From Armatimonadetes bacterium RBG_19FT_COMBO_69_19 (GTDB lineage Bacteria > Sysuimicrobiota > Sysuimicrobiia > Sysuimicrobiales > Kaftiobacteriaceae), in contig MENB01000116.1 in assembly GCA_001768125.1 (NCBI GenBank), positions 1-6,061 on the forward strand: a DNA stretch of 6,061 bases. The letters run 5' to 3'. The stretch's first letter is position 1; every line of letters starts with the position of its first letter. Below, one piece after another: positions 1-5,142 of this stretch. The notes under the pieces are model-generated. The model made no database searches and had not been told where the DNA came from. It was given only the letters and a program-made list of their open reading frames with translations. Both the position numbers and the translations under genes were made by a program.

Positions 1-581
1 CGCTCCCCCCCTATGTCCACGAGCCGCTGGGCGATCCCGGAGACTACCAGACCGTCTACGCCGCGGTGGAGGGCGCCGTGGCCGCGCCGACCGCGGGATT
101 GCATTTCACCCCGGAGTTGCTGGCACGCATCCGCGGCTCCGGCGTGAGCACGGTGACGCTGACGATGCACATCGGGGTGGGTACCTTCCGGCCCATAACG
201 GCGGAGGATCCGGCGCAGCACCGGATGGACGCGGAGTGGTATGAGGTCACCCCGCGTGCGGCGGAGGCGACCACCGCGGCGCGAGCGCGCGGAGGCCGGA
301 TCATCCCGGTGGGAACCTCCGCGGTGCGAACGCTGGAAACGGTGACGGGTGAAGACGGCGTGGCGCGGCCCGGGGTAGGGTGGAGCCATCTCTTCATCGT
401 GCCGGGCCACCGCTTCCGCGCCGTTGATGCCCTGGTCACGAACTTCCACCTGCCGAGGACGACGCTGTTGATGCTCGTCAGTGCGCTCGCGGGGAGAGAG
501 CTGATCCTGCGGGCCTATGCCGAGGCGATCAGGGAACGGTACCGCTTCTACAGCTTCGGGGACGCGATGCTCATTCTTTGA
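1..581 (+). CDS. queA: S-adenosylmethionine:tRNA ribosyltransferase-isomerase QueA, C-terminal part (5' end outside window)
   Basis: QueA is a cytoplasmic enzyme that transfers and isomerises the ribosyl group of S-adenosylmethionine onto preQ1-modified tRNA, giving epoxyqueuosine at wobble position 34. The reading frame is open from base 3, so the gene enters from the left edge; 192 residues are visible of a family usually about 340-350 long. Recognisable family blocks in order are YQTVYA, VAAPTAGLHF, MHIGVGTFRP, a GTSAVRTLE segment, VTNFHLPRTTLLMLVSA and the terminal YRFYSFGDAML. The GTG at 66 is an internal valine codon, because conserved QueA sequence continues upstream of it. The stop is TGA at 579-581. 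The last 11 bases overlap the convergent gene on the minus strand. QueA acts directly after Tgt, whose gene lies about 3 kb downstream here. The visible part is intact, with no frameshift. Confidence 0.96.
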   Translation, partial: LPPYVHEPLGDPGDYQTVYAAVEGAVAAPTAGLHFTPELLARIRGSGVSTVTLTMHIGVGTFRPITAEDPAQHRMDAEWYEVTPRAAEATTAARARGGRIIPVGTSAVRTLETVTGEDGVARPGVGWSHLFIVPGHRFRAVDALVTNFHLPRTTLLMLVSALAGRELILRAYAEAIRERYRFYSFGDAMLIL

Positions 582-1044
582 CCTTGGACCAGCCGCCCCG
601 CAACGGGGTCCAGGCCTTCAGGTCGAGCGGGCCGAACTCATCCTCTTCGACCAGGTACCCCGCGCGCTCGAGGCGGGCCTTCGCCTCCGCATAGTAGCGG
701 TAGTCGATCTGAAATGCCCCGCCCCGCACCGGGTTCTGGTAGACACCGATCCCACCGAGCAACTTGCGCAGGTTCTCCTCCTCGGCGGAGGCACACCGCA
801 ACTCCACGCCGGAATTCACGCTGCCGAAGGCCCGCACCCCGGGGTTCTGCGGCGTCACCGCCGGCCGTCCCGCGGCGTTCAACGAAGAGACGAACGTCTC
901 GAGCGTGGGGCCGGGGACCCCGGGCTGAGCCGCCGGCGCTTCGGGCTTCGCCGTGGCGGTCGTGCGCTGAGCGCGGATCGCGTCGGCCTTGGCCTTGATC
1001 GCGGCCAGGATCTCCTCGCGGCTCTTGGGCTTCTGCTCATCCAT
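571..1044 (-). CDS. Hypothetical protein, 157 aa, charged N-terminal helix plus Pro/Ala linker and C-terminal domain
   Basis: I do not recognise this family. The protein starts MDEQKPKSREEILAAIKAKA, a charged, probably helical segment (about residues 7-27). A Pro/Ala-rich linker follows (about 30-46), then a more ordered part (about 47-157) with VNSGVELRC around 76-84, an amphipathic stretch near 86-97, and a Tyr-rich segment (QIDYRYYAEAK, 112-122) leading to a helix and an acidic patch (VEEDEFGPLDL). There is one cysteine (84), no signal peptide and no membrane segment, so a soluble cytoplasmic protein is likely. The ATG at 1044 is preceded on the minus strand by GGTGAT (1053-1058) eight bases away, which pairs with the 3' tail of 16S rRNA and supports this start. 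Codons end mostly in G or C, as in the neighbours. The gene is convergent with queA (11-bp overlap) and divergent from the DUF5666-like gene. That it is coding is fairly sure; its function is unknown. Confidence 0.75.
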   Translation of the reverse strand: MDEQKPKSREEILAAIKAKADAIRAQRTTATAKPEAPAAQPGVPGPTLETFVSSLNAAGRPAVTPQNPGVRAFGSVNSGVELRCASAEEENLRKLLGGIGVYQNPVRGGAFQIDYRYYAEAKARLERAGYLVEEDEFGPLDLKAWTPLRGGWSKVKE

Positions 1045-1075
1045 GACTAGGCATCACCGGGCTTGTCCTCTTCGT

Positions 1076-1089
1076 GCTGCGCGCGCAGC
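1076..1089. repeat. 14-bp perfect palindrome in a divergent intergenic gap
   Basis: GCTGCGCGCGCAGC is a perfect inverted repeat without spacer. It lies in the 112-bp gap (1045-1156) between the divergently transcribed unknown gene and the DUF5666-like gene, where an operator could serve both. In DNA this GC-rich, a palindrome of this length is expected about once in several kilobases, so chance is a serious alternative. Its binding role is inference only. Confidence 0.35.
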
Positions 1090-1148
1090 TTCTCCTGCCG
1101 CAGATCTCGTCCCGGGCGAAGTTTACCCTGGTCCGCGCGTGGGAATAT

Positions 1149-1155
1149 GGGGAGG
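1149..1155 (+). promoter_or_regulatory. Strong ribosome binding site that bears on the start of the DUF5666-like gene
   Basis: GGGGAGG matches the Shine-Dalgarno core. It ends one base before the ATG at 1157 and four bases before the in-frame GTG at 1160. The spacing therefore favours GTG 1160 as the real start, although ATG 1157 is annotated by codon preference. The two differ by one residue. In-frame starts further upstream (989, for example) would add a non-conserved extension before the signal peptide and are unlikely. Confidence 0.6.
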
Positions 1156-1156
1156 T

Positions 1157-1555
1157 ATGGTGCGCCCCGCAGTGGCGCTGCTGCTCGTCCTCAACTTCTG
1201 GCCGGCCGCGGTTGCCGCCGCCGGCCCCGAAATGACCGTCAAGGGCTTCGTCGTCTCCCGCTCGGAGGGCGCACTGGCCATCCGGCACGTTGACCGCTCG
1301 ATGGTCACCGTGCGGCTCATGAGCGCGACGGTGATCAGCGGCGTGCGGGCCTCCGGGGGGGAGATCGCGGTGGGCGATCTCATCCGCGCCGAGGGGGTGC
1401 GCGAGGGGGACGGTAACGGGGACGATGTGATCCTCGCCTCGCGTGTGGAGGTCGTACTCGGGGCAGAGGCACTCGAGCGGAGCCACCGCCCGGTGACGAC
1501 CAGCGTCTTCTGGAACTGGATCCTCAACGGCTCGCTCAGCGTGCCACTCCGCTAG
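1157..1555 (+). CDS. Small exported protein with DUF5666-like beta-rich domain
   Basis: The product is about 132 residues. The N-terminus [24 protein letters not shown] is a Sec-type signal peptide with one arginine, a hydrophobic core and an Ala-rich cleavage region near residues 20-23. There is no lipobox cysteine, so the protein is probably secreted or periplasmic. The mature part (about 26-100) shows the alternating beta pattern of DUF5666-like, OB-like domains: [31 protein letters not shown], then [17 protein letters not shown] and [12 protein letters not shown]. The 'GD-I-x-x-x-G' turn followed by a closing 'A-x-x-V-x-V' strand is the best match to that family. The C-terminal tail [17 protein letters not shown] is unassigned. 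The gene stops at TAG 1553-1555, overlapping the stop of convergent acs by four bases. DUF5666 has no known biochemical role, so none is proposed. The family assignment is by pattern and moderately sure; export is more secure. Confidence 0.75.
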   Translation: MVRPAVALLLVLNFWPAAVAAAGPEMTVKGFVVSRSEGALAIRHVDRSMVTVRLMSATVISGVRASGGEIAVGDLIRAEGVREGDGNGDDVILASRVEVVLGAEALERSHRPVTTSVFWNWILNGSLSVPLR

Positions 1556-3507
1556 CTCCCCACTTCCTCCTCGTAGCGGTTCTTCAGGGCTTCCACGACG
1601 TTCGGATCCGCGAGCGTCGTCGTATCCCCCATGATCCGCCCCTCGGCGATGTCCCGCAGCAGCCGCCGCATGATCTTCCCGCTGCGCGTCTTGGGCAGCT
1701 CGCCGGTGAAGAGGATCTGCTCGGGCCGGGCCAGGGCGCCGATCTTCTTCACGACGTGCTGCTTCAGGGTCTCCACGGCCTCGGTCCCCGGGGCGTTCCC
1801 TTCCTTCAGCGTGACGAAGGCGGCGATGGCCTGACCCTTGATGTCGTGGCTGACGCCGATGACCGCCGCCTCCGCCACCGAGGGGTGGTCCACCAGCGCG
1901 GACTCCACCTCGTAGGTCCCGATACGGTGGCCGGCGACATTGATCACGTCGTCCACGCGGCCGAGCAGCCAGATGTATCCATCCTCGTCGCGCTTCGCGC
2001 CGTCCCCCGTGAAGTACATCCCGGGGAAGCGGTTCCAGTACTGCTGCTGGTAGCGCTCGGGATCGCCGTAGATCCCACGCAGCATCGCCGGCCAGGGCCG
2101 GGTGAGCACCAGGTAGCCGCCTTCGTTCGGTCCCACCGGGCGGCCCTGCTCGTTCACGATCTCGGCGGAGATCCCGGGGAGGGCGCGGGTCGCCGACCCG
2201 GGCTTCAGCGTGGTGATCCCGGGCAGCGGCGAGATGAGGATCATGCCCGTCTCCGTCTGCCACCACGTGTCCACGACCGGGCAGCGCTCGCCGCCGATGT
2301 ACCGGTAGTACCACACCCAGGCTTCGGGGTTGATCGGCTCCCCCACGGTGCCGAGCAGGCGCAGTGAGCTCAGATCGTGCCGGCGCGGGTGGTCCGGCCC
2401 CCACTTCATGAAGGTGCGGATGGCCGTGGGGGCGGTGTAGATGACGTTGACGCCATACTTCTCGACGATCGCCCAGAAGCGGTCTTTCTCGGGGTAGTCC
2501 GGCGTGCCCTCGTACATGACCGCCGTGGCGCCGTTCAGCAGTGGCCCGTAGACGATGTACGAATGGCCGGTCACCCACCCGATGTCGGCGGTGCACCAGT
2601 ACACGTCGTCTTCGCGCAGGTCGAAGATCCACTTCGTGGTGGCGTACGTCCCGGCCATGTAGCCGCCGGTGGTGTGGACGATCCCCTTCGGCTTGCCCGT
2701 CGTCCCGCTGGTGTAGAGGATGTACAGGAGGTGCTCGCTGTCCACGGGCTCCGCCTCGCAGCGCAGCGCGGCGTCCGCCATGAGCCGGTGCCACCAGTGG
2801 TCGCGGCCTTCCCGAATGTGGATCGCGGCGGCCTCACCGATGCGCCGGACCACCACGACGTGCTGGATGGAGGGCGTCCCCTCGAGCGCCTCGTCGGCGT
2901 TCCGCTTGAGGGGCACGACGTTCCCGCGGCGCCACCCCCCGTCGGCGGTGATGAGGACTTTGGCCTGGGCATCGTTGATGCGGTCGCGCAGTGCCTCCGC
3001 GCTGAACCCGCCGAAGATGACGGTGTGCGCCGCGCCGATGCGCGCGCAGGCCAGCATCGCGATGGGGAGCTCCGGGATCATCGGCAGGTAGATCGCGACA
3101 CGGTCGCCGGAGCGCACGCCCAGGCCCTTGAGGACGTTGGCGAACTTGCTCACCTCGCGGTGCAGGTCGGCATAGGTGAGCACACGTTCGTCGCCCGGCT
3201 CGCCTTCCCACATGATCGCGGCCTTGTTGCGGCGCGGCGTGCCGAGGTGGCGGTCCAGGGCGTTGTAGGCGATGTTGGTCCGGGCGTCCACGAACCACTT
3301 CGCGTAGGGCGGAGCCCACTCGAGGACTTTGGTCCAGGGCCGGAACCAGTGCAGCTCGCGCGCGATCGACGCCCAGAACCCCTCGGGATCCCGCTGCGCG
3401 TCTTCATAGATGCGCGGGTCGCGCAGCGCCGCGCGGGCGCGGAACGCCTCCGGCGGCTCGAAGCGGCGGCCTTCGAGCAGCAATGCTTCAATGGCGTGGT
3501 CGGACAT
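1552..3507 (-). CDS. acs: Acetyl-CoA synthetase (acetate--CoA ligase, AMP-forming)
   Basis: Acs activates acetate with ATP to acetyl-AMP and then transfers the acetyl group to CoA, allowing growth on or recycling of acetate in the cytoplasm. The 651-residue length equals the family norm. Motifs in order are the P-loop [11 protein letters not shown] (265-275), the acyl pocket WVTGHSY (311-317) and TVGEPIN (387-393), WWQTETG (415-421), [20 protein letters not shown] (498-517), the hinge and CoA region [20 protein letters not shown], and C-terminal [12 protein letters not shown]312, T313, V388 and W416 correspond to pocket residues that restrict known Acs enzymes to acetate, so acetate rather than a longer acyl substrate is likely. 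K611 is the conserved catalytic lysine that protein acetyltransferases (Pat) switch off in other bacteria; the whole recognition sequence is present. The ATG at 3507 has a perfect Shine-Dalgarno site. The gene is alone on its strand between two plus-strand genes, and its stop overlaps that of the DUF5666-like gene. Confidence 0.97.
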   Translation of the reverse strand: MSDHAIEALLLEGRRFEPPEAFRARAALRDPRIYEDAQRDPEGFWASIARELHWFRPWTKVLEWAPPYAKWFVDARTNIAYNALDRHLGTPRRNKAAIMWEGEPGDERVLTYADLHREVSKFANVLKGLGVRSGDRVAIYLPMIPELPIAMLACARIGAAHTVIFGGFSAEALRDRINDAQAKVLITADGGWRRGNVVPLKRNADEALEGTPSIQHVVVVRRIGEAAAIHIREGRDHWWHRLMADAALRCEAEPVDSEHLLYILYTSGTTGKPKGIVHTTGGYMAGTYATTKWIFDLREDDVYWCTADIGWVTGHSYIVYGPLLNGATAVMYEGTPDYPEKDRFWAIVEKYGVNVIYTAPTAIRTFMKWGPDHPRRHDLSSLRLLGTVGEPINPEAWVWYYRYIGGERCPVVDTWWQTETGMILISPLPGITTLKPGSATRALPGISAEIVNEQGRPVGPNEGGYLVLTRPWPAMLRGIYGDPERYQQQYWNRFPGMYFTGDGAKRDEDGYIWLLGRVDDVINVAGHRIGTYEVESALVDHPSVAEAAVIGVSHDIKGQAIAAFVTLKEGNAPGTEAVETLKQHVVKKIGALARPEQILFTGELPKTRSGKIMRRLLRDIAEGRIMGDTTTLADPNVVEALKNRYEEEVGS

Positions 3508-3512
3508 TCCGG

Positions 3513-3519
3513 ACCTCCT
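3513..3519 (-). promoter_or_regulatory. Ribosome binding site of acs
   Basis: On the minus strand AGGAGGT lies five bases before the acs ATG and fixes that start. It contrasts with the divergent tgt, which has no such site, so this genome appears to use both initiation modes. Confidence 0.85.
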
Positions 3520-3566
3520 ACATCTAGACTGCGGGTGCGATTCTCCGGGCCGTTCGCGGGCTCCTC

Positions 3567-3575
3567 TGCTATACT
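3567..3575 (+). promoter_or_regulatory. Extended -10 promoter for tgt, apparently giving a leaderless mRNA
   Basis: TGCTATACT fits the extended -10 consensus (TGn plus a TATAAT-like hexamer, five of six matches: TATACT). No convincing -35 hexamer stands at 16-18 bp, as is usual for extended -10 promoters. The hexamer ends at 3575, so transcription should start near 3581-3584, within a few bases of the tgt ATG at 3585. No Shine-Dalgarno sequence precedes that ATG. Both facts suggest initiation on a leaderless or near-leaderless message. The assignment is from sequence pattern only. Confidence 0.65.
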
Positions 3576-3584
3576 CGTCGCGTT

Positions 3585-4703
3585 ATGGAAGGCTTTCGGT
3601 TCGAGTTGGTCCACCGCGCCGCCGACGGGGCGGCACGGTTGGGGATTCTGTACACGCCGCATGGGGCCGTGCAGACCCCGGCGTTCATGCCGGTCGGGAC
3701 CCAGGGCACGGTGAAGGCGCTCACCTTCGACGAGGTCCGTGAGACCGGGGCAGAGATCGTGCTCGCGAACACCTTCCACCTCTACCTCCGTCCCGGCGCC
3801 AGCGTGGTGGCGCGCGCCGGCGGGCTCCACCGGTTCATGGGGTGGGACGGGCCGATCCTCACCGACAGCGGAGGCTTCCAGGTCTTCAGCCTGGCGAAGC
3901 TGCGGCGGCTGGGCGACGACGGTGTCACGTTCCGGTCTCCCATCGACGGCAGCGAGCACACCTTTACTCCGGAAGGCGTGCTCGAGATCCAGGCGAAGCT
4001 CGGCAGTGACCTCGTGATGCCGCTCGACGTCTGCCTGGGGTATCCTGCCGGCGACGGGGAGGCGCGCGAGGCGCTGCGCATCACGATGCTCTGGGCTGAG
4101 CGCTCGAAGGCGCGCGGGGCCGGACCGGACCAGATGCTCTTCGGGATCGTGCAGGGTGGATTCGCCGAGCGGCTCCGCCGCGAGGCCGCTGTGCGGATCG
4201 TCGAGATGGGATTCGACGGGTACGCGATCGGAGGATTGAGCGTCGGAGAACCTCGGGAGCTCGGCCACGCCCTGGTCGCCGAGGTCACGGCGCGCCTGCC
4301 CCCGGACCGCCCCCGCTACGTGATGGGCGTGGGCGCTCCGCCGGATCTCGTCGAAGCGATCGCCCGCGGGGCGGACATGTTCGACTGCGTGCTGCCGACC
4401 CGCGTCGCGCGCACGGGCGTCATCTTCACCCGGCAGGGACGGCTGACGGTGCGCAGCGCGCGCTTCCGGGACGACCACACCGCGCCCGACCCGGACTGCG
4501 CCTGCCGCGTCTGCCGGACCTACTCACGCGCGTACCTGCGGCACCTCTTCAACGCGGACGAGATGCTCGGGCCGCGGCTGGCCACGTACCACAACCTGGC
4601 CTTCCTGGGACGGCTCATGGATGAGGCACGGGCGGCTGTCGCCGAGGATGCGTTCGAGGTCTGGCGCCGCGGGGTGCTCACCGCGTACCGCACCGGCTGG
4701 TGA
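3585..4703 (+). CDS. tgt: tRNA-guanine transglycosylase (bacterial, preQ1-inserting)
   Basis: Tgt exchanges guanine 34 of tRNAs for Asp, Asn, His and Tyr with preQ1, the committing step of queuosine formation in the cytoplasm. The protein has 372 residues, the normal length. The nucleophile region TDSGGFQVF places the general acid/base Asp at 94, and FDCVLPTRVARTG places the covalent nucleophile Asp at 267. D148 and C150 (LDVCLGYP), GIVQGG (187-192) and GGLSVGE (216-222, with V220) form the base pocket; Cys plus Val is the bacterial preQ1-type combination rather than the queuine type. Zinc ligands C305, C307, C310 and H336 are all present. The ATG at 3585 gives the family's N-terminus (FRFEL then TPHGAVQTPAFMPVGTQGT), and no in-frame start lies close upstream, so the start is secure despite the missing ribosome site. 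It is likely the first gene of a tgt-yajC-HD unit. queA, its pathway partner, is upstream beyond acs. Confidence 0.97.
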   Translation: MEGFRFELVHRAADGAARLGILYTPHGAVQTPAFMPVGTQGTVKALTFDEVRETGAEIVLANTFHLYLRPGASVVARAGGLHRFMGWDGPILTDSGGFQVFSLAKLRRLGDDGVTFRSPIDGSEHTFTPEGVLEIQAKLGSDLVMPLDVCLGYPAGDGEAREALRITMLWAERSKARGAGPDQMLFGIVQGGFAERLRREAAVRIVEMGFDGYAIGGLSVGEPRELGHALVAEVTARLPPDRPRYVMGVGAPPDLVEAIARGADMFDCVLPTRVARTGVIFTRQGRLTVRSARFRDDHTAPDPDCACRVCRTYSRAYLRHLFNADEMLGPRLATYHNLAFLGRLMDEARAAVAEDAFEVWRRGVLTAYRTGW

Positions 4704-4710
4704 GCGTATG

Positions 4711-4726
4711 TGGCAGGGAACTGCCA
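4711..4726 (+). other. Stem-loop 1 in the tgt-yajC gap (6-bp stem, GNRA-type loop)
   Basis: TGGCAG-GGAA-CTGCCA forms a perfect six-pair stem closed by a GGAA tetraloop of the GNRA class, starting eight bases after the tgt stop. There is no following T-run, so it is not a typical intrinsic terminator. It might stabilise the 3' end of tgt mRNA or be a protein-binding palindrome. After it comes an AT-rich stretch (4726-4747, 16 of 22 A or T) unusual for this DNA. Confidence 0.5.
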
Positions 4727-4746
4727 ACTGTGATACAAGTTAATCT

Positions 4747-4767
4747 TGGCGTGCCGCGTGCACGCCA
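4747..4767 (+). promoter_or_regulatory. Stem-loop 2 abutting the yajC ribosome binding site
   Basis: TGGCGTGC pairs perfectly over eight bases with GCACGCCA, leaving the five-base loop CGCGT. The 3' arm ends at 4767, immediately before the GGGAGG ribosome site at 4768. A stable GC-rich helix stacked on the ribosome site could affect yajC translation or mark an RNA processing point. There is no T-run, so termination is unlikely. Folding is seen from the sequence; its function is inference. Confidence 0.5.
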
Positions 4768-4773
4768 GGGAGG
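4768..4773 (+). promoter_or_regulatory. Ribosome binding site deciding the GTG start of yajC
   Basis: GGGAGG (continuing as GGGAGGTG) ends six bases before GTG 4780. This fixes a GTG start for yajC, giving the expected short N-terminal segment before the membrane helix. Confidence 0.8.
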
Positions 4774-4779
4774 TGTGCC

Positions 4780-5112
4780 GTGCCGATCCTCCAGGCCGGC
4801 TCGAGGTTTCCGTCGGTCATCATCTTCTACGTCCTGCTGCTCGTGGTGTTCTATATGCTGCTCATCCGGCCCCAGCAGAAGCAGCAGCGCAGCCGCCGGG
4901 AGATGCTGGGCAAGCTCAAGAAGGGCGACCGGATCGTGACCATGGGCGGACTGCATGCCACGATCCACGACGTCGACGAGGACATGCTGACCCTGGAGAT
5001 CGCCCCGAACCTCCGGGTGAAGGCGGACCGGGGCGCGGTGTCCTACGTCCGCACCCGCAAGCAGGAGGCCACGCCGTCGCCCGTGAGCGAGAGCGGGCCG
5101 CCCAGGCCCTAG
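4780..5112 (+). CDS. yajC: Preprotein translocase accessory subunit YajC
   Basis: YajC is a small single-span inner-membrane protein that associates with SecDF and the SecYEG channel during protein export. The 110-residue product has one hydrophobic helix (about 11-29, rich in V, I, L, F), followed directly by the family signature RPQQKQQRSRR (30-40) on the cytoplasmic side and a small beta domain (about 44-90): LKKGDRIVTMGGLHATIHDV, then MLTLEIAPNLRVKADRGAVSYV. The last 20 residues are a Pro/Ser-rich tail with no conserved feature. It starts at GTG with a strong ribosome site. It follows tgt by 76 bp and precedes the HD gene by 30 bp on the same strand. tgt-yajC is a common bacterial order, but secD and secF, its usual partners, are not next to it here and must be elsewhere if present. 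Confidence 0.94.
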   Translation: MPILQAGSRFPSVIIFYVLLLVVFYMLLIRPQQKQQRSRREMLGKLKKGDRIVTMGGLHATIHDVDEDMLTLEIAPNLRVKADRGAVSYVRTRKQEATPSPVSESGPPRP

Positions 5113-5125
5113 CTCACCATCACAC

Positions 5126-5130
5126 AGGAG
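5126..5130 (+). promoter_or_regulatory. Ribosome binding site upstream of the HD gene, unusually far from its ATG
   Basis: AGGAG lies 12 bases before the ATG at 5143, longer than the usual 5-9. An in-frame ATT at 5137 sits at the ideal distance of six bases. Either ATG is used with a stretched spacer, or the rare ATT codon is, adding two residues (Met-Pro) to the protein. Confidence 0.5.
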
Positions 5131-5142
5131 CGCACCATTCCG

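Noticed and set aside
989..1156. A 56-codon N-terminal extension of the DUF5666-like protein from an upstream ATG.
   Set aside because: It would bury a good signal peptide inside the protein, overlap the divergent gene's start and ignore the strong ribosome site at 1149-1155.
1037..2794. A 585-codon minus-strand frame overlapping acs in another phase and the DUF5666-like gene.
   Set aside because: It is a +1 or -1 shadow of acs on the same strand. The Arg/Pro/His-rich peptide lacks motifs, while the true frame carries every Acs signature.
2377..3714. A 445-codon open frame on the plus strand opposite acs, running into tgt.
   Set aside because: It is antisense to strongly conserved acs sequence and overlaps the start of tgt. 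Its peptide is rich in Arg, Val, Asp and His as expected from the complement of GC-rich codons, and has no family motif.
3150..4478. A 442-codon minus-strand frame opposite tgt and reaching into acs.
   Set aside because: It is antisense to the complete, conserved tgt and overlaps acs out of frame; no start signal or motif supports it.
4729..4746. A promoter for yajC in the AT-rich stretch (GATACA or TAATCT as -10).
   Set aside because: Each hexamer matches only about half the consensus and no -35 lies at a proper distance, so it is not listed as a feature.
4711..4767. The two hairpins after tgt as an intrinsic terminator.
   Set aside because: Neither stem is followed by a run of T, and the second is followed at once by the yajC ribosome site.
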